This document shows positions 7,001 through 13,685 of a stretch of 13,687 nt of DNA, in pieces. The stretch is taken from the NCBI GenBank assembly GCA_030146295.1, contig JASLCD010000332.1:1-13687 (forward strand). Direction: 5' to 3'. The notes beneath the pieces were generated by a model. It ran no database searches. It saw only the letters and a program-made list of their open reading frames with translations, and had not been told where the DNA came from. The stretch comes from Chryseobacterium sp. Lineage in GTDB: Bacteria > Bacteroidota > Bacteroidia > Flavobacteriales > Weeksellaceae. Made by a program: the position numbers and the translations under genes. The stretch's first letter is position 1, and the number at the start of each line of letters is the position of its first letter.

Positions 7001-8799
7001 CCATTAGAGATCACAGTTCCTGATACATATTTGTAAAAGGCAACATTCACTTTCCCAAGGTATTGACTTTCATATCCGTAAATATTGATATCAATACTAA
7101 ACATGGCCTGCTCTGGTGAAGCCTGCGGCATTTTAATAGCTAAAATACCTGTGTGCCCTCCATCATCATAATAGCCCTGATATACCTTATTAAATACCTT
7201 TACCTTGTTTTGGTGTTTGTTGACAGATCCTCCTTCATCAAATTCTAAATCCTTTGCTCCAAGATTAACATCTTGTGCTGCACCATTATAAGGAACATAA
7301 CTATCTAAAGTGGATGGCTTAACAAAAGTTGACGGATCCAAATTATGAGCATCCCAAACTACACCGTTTACTCCATTTTTATAATGTATTATATCACTGT
7401 TATTAGATTCTATAATAGTATTAATAGTAGGGTTTCCTATATACAATGTGGATGCACCGCTATAATTTAAAACCTGTTGGTTTCCCGTATTAAATGAAGT
7501 AGAATAAATACCTTGTTTAGAATAAATTCTGCCGGACCGCCCCAGATAATGGGTTGGCTGCCCCGTATCTCCAAAATGAATACCTACACCTTCACCATAG
7601 CTACTTGCACTTCCCTGATAATAAGAAAGTCCATAAGTGTCTGCATTGGCAAATGACCAAATTCTATTTCTTTCATCTTGTTTGTAATATCTGTTCTGAA
7701 ACCCTTCATCGGATTGCACAAACCCTTTGGCATGAATGCCATTAGCAGGAATATAATCTTTATCTATGTAAGAATCTGATGCTAACAAGCCTCCGGACAA
7801 TATTACTTGTGCGCCATTTCCATTGAGCCCGGCTATAGGCTTATCCGAATCTAATGCCCAAAAACCTCCAATATCTTTCTTTTCCCAAAATGTATTGCTT
7901 GAAACGATCTCTTCTTTTGTAAGTAAGTGTTTCAGATTTATCTGAACTCTTTTTGTTCCTCCCGGATCCGGATGATCCGAAACTGAAGTAACCCGGTTTC
8001 TCCCCTGGTCCAAGCCTCCATATCCAACAGTTAATTTTACATCAAACCCCTGCCAGTAAGATAATTGAGTAAACCAAAAACAAAGTTTACCGTTCAGATT
8101 TAAAGCAGTGATCCCGTTCCAATAATATAATGTAGAATAACCACTATGAGAAATAATAGTACCGTTATAGATATAGCCCTGGATCTTACAGTCTAAAGGC
8201 TGATCGCTTCCGTACATATTCCCTTTAATCTCCAAAAGAAATTGATCTCCGTAGTCTACAGAATAGTCTACATCAGTTTCAATCAATGTTCCCTGTGGGA
8301 AATTTCTTCCGGAATGAAACCAGGAGTCTTCTTTTTTTCGGGAATCATAGTCTCCACCGGCTCCTGTAAGAAATCTTTCATTATTGGACCCGTCTTTATA
8401 ATATCCGGCTGCATTAACGTTGTCAAAAGCATTCCCATTGATATTCATAAAGTGATAACCGTTTGACCTATACTGCAGGGCAGCAGCATAAAGACCCGGC
8501 TGATGAAAAGAGATTGCGGGGTAGATTGTATCCGATGCACCATTACCTCTTACTTCTAAAGCAGCTGCATTATAAGCGTTACCGGTAGCTCCTGAGAAGG
8601 ATTTTCTTACCGGTATATCCTGGTACGTATTTGTTGTTACTAAATTTAAATCAGAAACTATTTCCGCATGGGTTCGTGTGCTGATTTTTTTCGTTACAGA
8701 ATTCCAAACCATTACAGAACCTGCATCGTTTGGAACACTTTTCACAATTATCTCGCCTTCTACAGCGATGTGATTGTTAAAATATTCAGGAGCAATCAT
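4042..8799 (-). CDS. giant modular tail-fibre protein
   Basis: A 1585-residue protein of the phage tail-fibre kind, rich in Asn, Gly, Ser, Thr and Tyr, without signal peptide or membrane helix. At least six copies of a short linker, W-x3-N-[FL]-x-x, mark module borders: VWDAHNLDP (481), AWDNVNFKP (781), PWTTNNFNP (986), LWTNNNFNP (1082), IWDAGNLTT (1253) and VWSDLNFSQ (1344). Between them lie pyocin-knob-like stretches (SGIYR followed by a trailing LWRxxW, at about 719-782 and 1286-1345), a YVPYNGAAQDVNLG shaft motif (501) and YLRKDGGTMTGAF (898). Near the end NIGIGTPADDSHKVNVAG (1430-1447) is the segment that in many fibres precedes an S74 chaperone, but a different C-terminal domain follows. 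It is the last gene of the operon and its ATG overlaps the previous stop (TAATG), implying coupled translation. It probably provides receptor binding for an eCIS or tail particle. Confidence 0.88.
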   Translation of the reverse strand: MIAPEYFNNHIAVEGEIIVKSVPNDAGSVMVWNSVTKKISTRTHAEIVSDLNLVTTNTYQDIPVRKSFSGATGNAYNAAALEVRGNGASDTIYPAISFHQPGLYAAALQYRSNGYHFMNINGNAFDNVNAAGYYKDGSNNERFLTGAGGDYDSRKKEDSWFHSGRNFPQGTLIETDVDYSVDYGDQFLLEIKGNMYGSDQPLDCKIQGYIYNGTIISHSGYSTLYYWNGITALNLNGKLCFWFTQLSYWQGFDVKLTVGYGGLDQGRNRVTSVSDHPDPGGTKRVQINLKHLLTKEEIVSSNTFWEKKDIGGFWALDSDKPIAGLNGNGAQVILSGGLLASDSYIDKDYIPANGIHAKGFVQSDEGFQNRYYKQDERNRIWSFANADTYGLSYYQGSASSYGEGVGIHFGDTGQPTHYLGRSGRIYSKQGIYSTSFNTGNQQVLNYSGASTLYIGNPTINTIIESNNSDIIHYKNGVNGVVWDAHNLDPSTFVKPSTLDSYVPYNGAAQDVNLGAKDLEFDEGGSVNKHQNKVKVFNKVYQGYYDDGGHTGILAIKMPQASPEQAMFSIDINIYGYESQYLGKVNVAFYKYVSGTVISNGSKAIWEVTDNFPTTTARIGIGTDGYVSILLGESDTFWNGYFSFEVAKMETKYGYYNRDWNIGWSHAIEPNFDSYSTNIIVLPSDVVATRSWLTHFADNNYIPRKVQYNDNFNGLGGYSTSGIYRANNNGGGVYHLNSPMLHMGAQESTAQLQVKYNDSTADAGELVYRSGYNGNWSLWRRAWDNVNFKPSDYQTRNTDEIISAAKSYYNRIPFKLKNSSYKSWSIQKPTNNNLILAPSATKNAEDWDVSNGIEFTDGGQVLSKGFNKIGYNDNYILTAGGGQRLASDFISSSDLGNYLRKDGGTMTGAFNIESPSMLGKWKSTAQTGNYLTWQKYDGAKDIAYIGADGNSAVWGGTGDNFAMRAVNGGDLLLSSDSGAVKIQGGIPWTTNNFNPGEYLAKRGGHQDAAAVKTDFPLGVTDWAAGTGFPTTYGNSLHIAGSNTWYHRIDFPLFSNHLEYWQAINTTTMTKKGNIPLLSDGESLWTNNNFNPDAKVNSAENAQTLGFSNGLSAGAPYIYHKTDGYVFLATHNWVSSKFVNVDGQQDITGLKTIKSRAKNTGTGWGNTSTSTDYSFLVETESGSNPDNQYTASIGFSSNSGTQAGIYVRSNDGDGTSMAFSTTNSFAAGPQIAMTVDSYGTVNHVRSRPTFQGNVIWDAGNLTTSMVSNWNNKFKDLKFVADLNSVSESGIYRQEFPSSGFNYTTTLNLNSADGRQQLTIDREGNAMKFRGNTSASGNTGWGLWRTVWSDLNFSQANINSWNSIANSGIRVNTPFTTNTGNGLMVVDHYHGGESGIYNEKDEFYLAVLQDEYYKYSSSYKGWEGINFNRGNKNIGIGTPADDSHKVNVAGSVYAGDFVKAANNFKSEYEEPNTLFIPDGSLSRLDDEIINEDSRMRLSHGMIEQQLGVQYYDSDHRMLVIRCTYGEEFVLGKCFRGQRILVINASDSHGQGFYIKSAGFSYKIKPYSSIQLFVWDEKTVYKYAENQMF

Positions 8800-9818
8800 T
8801 AGTCTAATCTAGCAGTTAATGTAATTCTATATTCATTCGGGGTAAGAGGTGCTAAAACATCTATTTGTACATCATTTTCTGATAAAGCCACACAGCTTAC
8901 ATTTATCTTTCTATTATCAGCATTACGATAACAGATATAATCAACATTCATGGTATTCCAACCATGGGTGATGGTGAAATTAACGGACGCCCCATCTCCT
9001 ATATCCCATGTTTGAGATTTAATTTTTGCATCCAAAACAGCTATCGTAGATTTTGGAGTCATTGCTTTGGTACTATTGATTCCGGCAATAGCTTCAGCAT
9101 CTGTAGCGAGCAAAATCAACCCTTTTACCGTATCTGTAGCGTCTACAAGGTCAGGAATACCTTTTTCAATAATCTGGTAATTTTTAGGTACATTGTAAGC
9201 ATCATCGGTATTGGCAATAAGATGGTCACCCACAGAAACAGGTTCATTACCCACCCATCCATTTGCTGTAATCACCCATACCATTCCAGCTTTAATTACA
9301 GCTGATGTAGCAGGTGAAGGCATCGTCATTAAACCTTCAACAGTAGAAGGAGTATAACCTCCCGGCTGATAGATCAGTGCTCCTGTAAGGCTTTGTCCTA
9401 TCAAGTTTTCGATATAAGTTTTAATTTTATAGGATGACCATGTATAGGTGCCTGACTGAACAGCGTCATTCAGGAAAATAGAAACAATATCTGCATTGGT
9501 AAGATTTCGGCCTGCTACTTTAATAACATGCCCTGAACTATTGGTCAGTAACTGGCTGAGCAATAGAAGCCCGCCTGTCTGATTGGTCTGAAATGGATTA
9601 TTAGTGAGCGGATAATCCGGATGCACATAATTTTCGGCCAGATTAATCCATTCGGTTCCGTTCCACTGATGCAACTGACCATTATAATCAATTATCCAAC
9701 CTGCAGGAACACCATCCGTACTGGGAAATGAAGTAAATTGTTGAAAACGGGTACGTTGTAACTCCCCGAAAAAATTATCCTGATTTGCGTTATTACTGAT
9801 TACTGCGTTATTATTCAT
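8799..9818 (-). CDS. tail-fibre/collar-like protein
   Basis: The 339-residue protein has no signal peptide. Its N-terminal part (residues 22-60) reads RTRFQQFTSFPSTDGVPAG and then GQLHQWNGTEWINL, a short motif common at the base of Bacteroidota phage fibres. Residues 226-262 carry DATDTVKGLILLATDAEA and TKAMTPKS, the repeat type of tail-fibre proteins (compare the ATxxE..xG.D..K.VTP.. consensus). The C-terminal 60 residues (from ITHGWNTMNVDYICYRN) look like a beta-rich tip or attachment domain. It starts 14 bases after the upstream 280-residue gene and its TAA overlaps the ATG of the giant fibre by one base. The arrangement suggests that it is an adaptor or a shorter fibre that links the large fibre to the baseplate. 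The exact role is inferred from position and composition only. Confidence 0.82.
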   Translation of the reverse strand: MNNNAVISNNANQDNFFGELQRTRFQQFTSFPSTDGVPAGWIIDYNGQLHQWNGTEWINLAENYVHPDYPLTNNPFQTNQTGGLLLLSQLLTNSSGHVIKVAGRNLTNADIVSIFLNDAVQSGTYTWSSYKIKTYIENLIGQSLTGALIYQPGGYTPSTVEGLMTMPSPATSAVIKAGMVWVITANGWVGNEPVSVGDHLIANTDDAYNVPKNYQIIEKGIPDLVDATDTVKGLILLATDAEAIAGINSTKAMTPKSTIAVLDAKIKSQTWDIGDGASVNFTITHGWNTMNVDYICYRNADNRKINVSCVALSENDVQIDVLAPLTPNEYRITLTARLD

Positions 9819-9832
9819 AGTTTTTTATTTTT

Positions 9833-10675
9833 TTATGGTTTAACTTTTAAAATGAGTATGTTAATCGGATTAGCAAGGTCTCCCAGCATCTTAATCTCGA
9901 TGGTTTGGTTGGTTGCATAATCATCAATATTTATTTTTTTGCCTGTCACACTGTCGCGAGCCTGAATGATCACATTTTCCGTTTCAAGGGTATTGGGAAA
10001 TACGGCACTTCCGGTAATCTGCACCACCGCACTTGTAGCTGTCTCTGAGAGCAGCAAAACCTTATCATAGATCTGCTTATTAAACTCCTGTTGATTTTTC
10101 GGACTGTTCAACCCATTGTAGTCAAGGAGCAGCTTTACTTTATCTTCGCTTGATTCCCCTATTGGTAAAGCTTTTAAAGCTTCAATATCTTCCTTATTTT
10201 TTTTAATGAAGTTTACTATTTCCTGAAGTTCATCTAAAGACAGATCATTAGACAATAGTATCTTTCTAATATTTTCGATTTTCAGGGCTAAGTCTTTGTC
10301 AGCGTCTTTCAACGCATCTACCAAACTATTTACCTGTATTTTAGTGTACACATTCCCTAATTGTTCGGAACTGTCAACTGTAGCAATATTGTTTATTCCA
10401 AGTTTGCTTTTCCAGCTGTCAACATGGGCCGGGGTCAGATTGCCGGCATTCAATAAAGCCAGATAGTCAGAATGAGCATTGGGGTCTTTTAAATGTGCTT
10501 GAAGTGCTTCCGCACTGGCAAATAATTGAAAAATTTCTTCAAACCCCTCAATACCTTCCATAGGGATTAAGTCATCTTTATGATAAAAAGATAAAAATGT
10601 GTCTTTAAACTGGGTTTCTGTTGGGAAATCTCCGGTTTCAAACCAAGTGAAAATTGTATGTAATGGTGTACTCAT
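9833..10675 (-). CDS. tail-associated protein upstream of the fibres, unknown function
   Basis: A 280-residue protein starting MSTPLHTIFTWFETGDFPTE. The segment WFETGDFPTETQF followed by FYHKDDLIPMEGIEG (residues 11-44) resembles a motif that recurs at the N-terminus of proteins in Bacteroidota prophage and eCIS tail regions (WFxTGxxPTxxQFxxxxxSFxxKDxxIP). The middle (about 110-200) is helical and charged, with a probable coiled-coil stretch around IENIRKILLSNDLSLDELQE. The last 70 residues are beta-like. There is no signal peptide, membrane helix or catalytic motif. The start is supported by the conserved N-terminal motif, although no Shine-Dalgarno is seen; instead the leader is a set of TTGATAA repeats. 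It begins the three-gene fibre group, and a role as baseplate-proximal fibre, adaptor or fibre chaperone is plausible but not shown. Confidence 0.8.
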   Translation of the reverse strand: MSTPLHTIFTWFETGDFPTETQFKDTFLSFYHKDDLIPMEGIEGFEEIFQLFASAEALQAHLKDPNAHSDYLALLNAGNLTPAHVDSWKSKLGINNIATVDSSEQLGNVYTKIQVNSLVDALKDADKDLALKIENIRKILLSNDLSLDELQEIVNFIKKNKEDIEALKALPIGESSEDKVKLLLDYNGLNSPKNQQEFNKQIYDKVLLLSETATSAVVQITGSAVFPNTLETENVIIQARDSVTGKKINIDDYATNQTIEIKMLGDLANPINILILKVKP

Positions 10676-10713
10676 TTGATAATTGATAATTAGTTTTGAT
10701 AAAATTGATAATT
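10676..10713. repeat. four TTGATAA repeats directly upstream of a start codon
   Basis: TTGATAA occurs at 10676-10682, 10683-10689, 10696-10702 and 10705-10711; three copies extend to TTGATAATT. On the coding (minus) strand this reads as TTATCAA units that run right up to the ATG of the 280-residue gene. It takes the place of the ribosome binding site, so it may influence translation or be a regulator site. Confidence 0.6.
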
Positions 10714-11023
10714 GAGGAAAGGCTAAAGGTTAATTCTGTCGCGCAGCATTTTAAAGGGGGTTGATGAAAGGAATACAGCTGCTAATAAAGCTGTATGACT
10801 ACAAGTTTATTGGGAAAGAATCAATGAGACTGATTCTGCCTTTGCCATCCCCAAATATGACAATGATACTATAAAATCTTTGTGTGAAATTTAAACTGTA
10901 TAAGCAGTTTGAAGCCCGAAAAAGGAGGCTATGAAAGGCCACTTCCTGAAGTCGCCTGATGCTGGAGATTGATTTCCAATGAGAATATCTGGTTTAAAGT
11001 CCCATTATTACAATGAGAATTGC
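10676..11023. other. 348-base gap inside the tail/lysis block with hairpins and repeats
   Basis: The other genes of this block are separated by 0-90 bases, so this gap is unusual. It contains the TTGATAA cluster, a 7-base inverted repeat TACAGCT/AGCTGTA (10774-10780 and 10789-10795), a second one AGAATCA/TGATTCT (10817-10823 and 10831-10837), and CAATGAGAAT twice (10977-10986 and 11011-11020) with a third shorter copy CAATGAGA at 10822. No reading frame over about 40 codons is convincing. It may hold a terminator for the lysozyme, a leader for the fibre genes, or remains of a lost gene. Confidence 0.55.
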
Positions 11024-11464
11024 TTATTTGGAAAAGAATAAATCTGCTTCGGCCTTTCTTCTGCGGATGAGCCCGTTTAACGTTTTTCCAGCGGCAGTAA
11101 TGTATTTTGTGGTCAACCAATTTCTGATGGCTTCCTCCCCTGCTTTTTTATTAATCAAAGAAAACAAAGTATCAGATCCGCCAGTATTATAAGTGTGTGA
11201 TACAAGCGCATCAAATTGGTTTTGAGTAAGAACCGCTTTAACTTTACTATTGACTTTTTTTTCATAAGTCGGTAAAACAGATGAAAATAGCTCTACCCCT
11301 TTTTCTTTGGTGATGGCAGGGTCTTTCATGGTTACTTTTCTTCCACCTGGATAGTAAGTATTTCCATAGCCTATTGTCGGAATTCCTGCAGAATCCAGAT
11401 AAGGCTTTGAACTGAAACCTTCAAATGATATAATCAGGTTGATTCCTTTTTGTGATGTTTTCAT
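11024..11464 (-). CDS. T4-type lysozyme / phage endolysin
   Basis: A 146-residue muramidase of the GH24 family, which cuts the MurNAc-GlcNAc bond of peptidoglycan. The classic triad E-8aa-D-5aa-T is exact: Glu15 in ISFEGF, Asp24 in PYLDSAG and Thr30 in IPTIGYGN. Family positions later in the chain also fit, such as QNQFDALVSHTYNTG (81-95) and the final GLIRRRKAEADLF. Its length is normal for a compact endolysin. No signal peptide or SAR helix is present, so export to the periplasm would need a holin or another route. ATG overlaps the stop of the upstream lipoprotein gene (ATGA), so the two are translated together. Within an eCIS or tail locus it probably serves to release assembled particles by lysis; a tail-associated wall-piercing role is an alternative. 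Confidence 0.92.
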   Translation of the reverse strand: MKTSQKGINLIISFEGFSSKPYLDSAGIPTIGYGNTYYPGGRKVTMKDPAITKEKGVELFSSVLPTYEKKVNSKVKAVLTQNQFDALVSHTYNTGGSDTLFSLINKKAGEEAIRNWLTTKYITAAGKTLNGLIRRRKAEADLFFSK

Positions 11465-12030
11465 AGCTTAAAATATTTATACGTGAAAAAGATGAGTATT
11501 AAAGTGATTCCAATAATCGCAATGAAAATCCAGGCCAGGATCTCCAGTCCATCTGATTGAATTTTTTTTGTTTCCTCAGAGACTTTTGAAGCCACTTCTT
11601 TGCGGGTTTCTTTTGAACTCATTGTCCGGGTTACATCATGAATAACATGGGTAGATTCATCTTTTTTAACCTCCGATTTTTCATGATTGATCTTTGCATA
11701 ATGGTTGCTGATAGAGTAATCTGCATTTCCCACGATGGAAATACGCTGAATAGTGTCCCGCCCTACCACATTATAAAAAACAAAAGGATCTGATCCATCA
11801 GATTTTCCTTTGATCAAAAGATCTCCGGATATTTCATTTCTTCCTTCCTTCAGTGTCTCATCAGATAATTGACTCTGAATTGACTGTGAGCTTTGTAAGC
11901 CTGAAGAATCAGCTTTAACGGTTTCTGTTTCTTTTGTATTTTCTTTATATGCGGATGTAATTTTGTGCTTGCTCCGGCAGCCCAGCATGAGGCTGCTCAA
12001 TATGATCAGCAGTAGAATATTTGCTTTCAT
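11461..12030 (-). CDS. putative unimolecular spanin (u-spanin-like lipoprotein)
   Basis: The 189-residue protein starts MKANILLLIILSSLMLGC, a lipoprotein signal with lipobox LMLGC; Cys18 would be lipidated in the outer membrane. The C-terminus has one strong transmembrane helix (about 162-184, ILAWIFIAIIGITLILIFFTY) with a short Lys-containing tail. Between them, residues 20-65 are polar, about 66-115 look beta-rich (GDLLIKGK, FVFYNVVGRD) and about 115-158 are charged and helical (KEVASKVSEETKKIQ). A lipid anchor in the outer membrane plus a C-terminal helix in the inner membrane is the architecture of u-spanins such as phage T1 gp11, which fuse the two membranes at the last step of lysis. 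Its stop overlaps the lysozyme start by four bases, the expected lysis-cassette arrangement. Spanins diverge quickly, so the call rests on architecture and context, not on sequence similarity. Confidence 0.65.
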   Translation of the reverse strand: MKANILLLIILSSLMLGCRSKHKITSAYKENTKETETVKADSSGLQSSQSIQSQLSDETLKEGRNEISGDLLIKGKSDGSDPFVFYNVVGRDTIQRISIVGNADYSISNHYAKINHEKSEVKKDESTHVIHDVTRTMSSKETRKEVASKVSEETKKIQSDGLEILAWIFIAIIGITLILIFFTYKYFKL

Positions 12031-12065
12031 TAGTTTTAGTTTTACAGTCGATTAGGTTGATAACT

Positions 12066-12114
12066 CTGATTTTTTCTGAATTTTAAAACATCAGGAAATT
12101 TATTTGAAAATCAG
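12066..12114 (-). other. imperfect inverted repeat after the ATPase gene
   Basis: CTGATTTT (12066-12073) and AAAATCAG (12107-12114) are exact complements, with a smaller CTGA/TCAG pair nested inside. The structure fills most of the 88-base gap between the ATPase stop and the spanin-like start. It could be an attenuating or processing hairpin; the long AT-rich interior makes it a weak structure. Confidence 0.35.
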
Positions 12115-12118
12115 TCTT

Positions 12119-13435
12119 TTACATGAATATCTTATCTTCTTTTACATATTCTTTTTTGATGCTGTCTAATAACATGTTCATACTTACTTTGTACCCATTC
12201 CCCTTTAATGCAATTGTTTTTAAACTGACATCCTGTATGATATTCATAATATTGGAACCGGTTAATTCATATCGTTTGGCAATTTGGTCCAGATCAATAT
12301 CTTCAAGTTGTAATTGTTCGGGTAAGTTTTGCTGCCACATACGCAAACGCTCTTCATACTTTGGATTATTGAATTGTATACAGCTATGAAAACGTCTCGT
12401 AAAGGCTTTATCTATATTATTTTTAAAGTTGGATGCCAGAATAATAAGCCCTGAAAATGTTTCTACCCGTTGCAGTAAATAAGAAACTTCCTGATTGGCA
12501 TATTTGTCATGAGAATCTTTTACAGAGGTTCGTTTTCCGAAAATAGCATCTGCTTCATCAAAAAATAAAATCCAGTTTTTATTTTCTGCTTTGTCGAACA
12601 GTTTAGCCAATTGTTTTTCTGTTTCCCCGATGTACTTTGAAACCAGCATAGAAACATCTACTCTGAAAACAGGACGGTTGGTGTATTTTCCTAAAAGACT
12701 GGCTGCAAGAGTTTTTCCGGTCCCCGGTTCTCCATAAAACAATACCCTGAATCCTGGTTTAAGTTTTGTCTGCATTCCCCAATCTTCCATGAGAACCCGA
12801 CTGCTATTGTACCAGGCTTCAATACTTTTAAGTTCATTCAGCGTAGTCTGTGGAAGTATTAAATCTGCCCATGATCGACGGGTAAGTATTTGTTCTGCCG
12901 GAAATTCACTGCTCATTTTCGGCAATAATTCAACGCCAAAAATAATCTTGTTAAAAGCTTCTCCATGAACACTTATCTGGCTGTTCATAGATATCTGTTC
13001 GTGAGCTGAGCCTGAAAAAGCAATGAGTTCTTCTTTACTTAAAACCGAATTTGGCCCCAAATAATCCAGTGATTTCAATCGCTCTGAAATACTCTCTCCT
13101 CCTAAAATATACTGAGCTGCCTGAATTGTAGGATAAAAGAGCCTGCCGCTATCGTTGGTTGCACAGAAGTCAAACAGCGCACTCCCTGGAAACTCCAAAT
13201 AAATGCGTTTCAGTAATGACGGATCTAATCGTGGCAGCAAAGCCATTAAAAGAATCACAACTTCCTGATGGGCAAACTCTTTCCCTGAAATATAATCTCC
13301 TAATTGAAAATTTTCATGGTTACTGGTCTTAAATTCAGGGGCTCCTACATTAAAATCTTCTGATGGGTTATTGATACGCCATGTAATAACCTTTTCTAAA
13401 TGAGTAAATAATTTTTGTAATTGTTCTGACTCCAT
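12119..13435 (-). CDS. AAA+ ATPase of eCIS type (Afp15/PVC15-like)
   Basis: The 438-residue protein has an N-terminal, mostly helical part of about 180 residues and a C-terminal AAA+ domain. Visible motifs are Walker A GEPGTGKT (235-242), Walker B ILFFDEAD (289-296), sensor 1 Asn336 in ILASN and arginine-finger Arg347/348 in AFTRRF. The stretches SKYIGETEKQLAKLFDKAE and KDSHDKYANQEVSYLLQR are highly typical of the ATPases encoded with extracellular contractile injection systems (Afp15, PVC15), which are thought to help assembly or termination of the particle. They also resemble the wider group of CDC48/FtsH-like ATPases, so the role is taken from both motif and context. ATG at 13435 follows an A-rich leader (AAAAAATA). 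It heads the genes seen here; the spanin-like gene follows after 88 bases. Structural genes are expected beyond the right edge. Confidence 0.87.
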   Translation of the reverse strand: MESEQLQKLFTHLEKVITWRINNPSEDFNVGAPEFKTSNHENFQLGDYISGKEFAHQEVVILLMALLPRLDPSLLKRIYLEFPGSALFDFCATNDSGRLFYPTIQAAQYILGGESISERLKSLDYLGPNSVLSKEELIAFSGSAHEQISMNSQISVHGEAFNKIIFGVELLPKMSSEFPAEQILTRRSWADLILPQTTLNELKSIEAWYNSSRVLMEDWGMQTKLKPGFRVLFYGEPGTGKTLAASLLGKYTNRPVFRVDVSMLVSKYIGETEKQLAKLFDKAENKNWILFFDEADAIFGKRTSVKDSHDKYANQEVSYLLQRVETFSGLIILASNFKNNIDKAFTRRFHSCIQFNNPKYEERLRMWQQNLPEQLQLEDIDLDQIAKRYELTGSNIMNIIQDVSLKTIALKGNGYKVSMNMLLDSIKKEYVKEDKIFM

Positions 13436-13490
13436 TATTTTTTATGCTTTTATATTTTTGAGATTCAAAATTCATTCTTCATTATCCTCT

Positions 13491-13685
13491 CTAATAAATT
13501 TTACTTTCTGTTTTTCTGATGAAGTACTTAGCCTTCTTTTGAAATTTTTTGAAAACGCCCGTTAATTGATTACTAAAACAAACCCCGACCGAAAAGTGGT
13601 TCACATTGGAGCATCTCACGGAACGGCCGAAGCTGTTCTTCTCTAAGAGTTGATCCCTCACCGGAGCTCCTACTTGGCTAAGAAT
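13491..13685 (-). CDS. possible end of an unrecognised reading frame (partial)
   Basis: From the right edge (frame beginning at 13685) 64 codons are open on the minus strand to TAG at 13491-13493. The peptide contains VGAPVRDQLLEKNSFGRS and ends KKAKYFIRKTESKIY; no family is recognised. In this AT-rich DNA an open stretch of that length is unusual but possible by chance, especially as the right half is GC-rich. If real it would be the gene just upstream of the ATPase, about 55 bases apart. The alternative is a non-coding stretch, since the same bases fold a UUCG-capped hairpin. Confidence 0.3.
   Translation of the reverse strand: MLSQVGAPVRDQLLEKNSFGRSVRCSNVNHFSVGVCFSNQLTGVFKKFQKKAKYFIRKTESKIY
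13621..13638 (-). other. cUUCGg-capped RNA hairpin
   Basis: On the minus strand GAACAGCTTCGGCCGTTC folds into GAAC/GTTC, one A/C mismatch, then GC/GC closed by a UUCG loop with a C-G closing pair, the very stable tetraloop type. It has no following T tract, so it is not a simple terminator. Confidence 0.45.

Noticed and set aside
10764..10874. Possible 36-codon plus-strand gene in the gap between lysozyme and fibre group
   Set aside because: Short, on the opposite strand, no leader signal and no recognisable features; the bases are better explained by the inverted repeats.
10929..11120. Open frame of 63 codons on the minus strand overlapping the end of the lysozyme
   Set aside because: Most of it is a shadow of the lysozyme in another frame, and the peptide shows no domain or plausible start.
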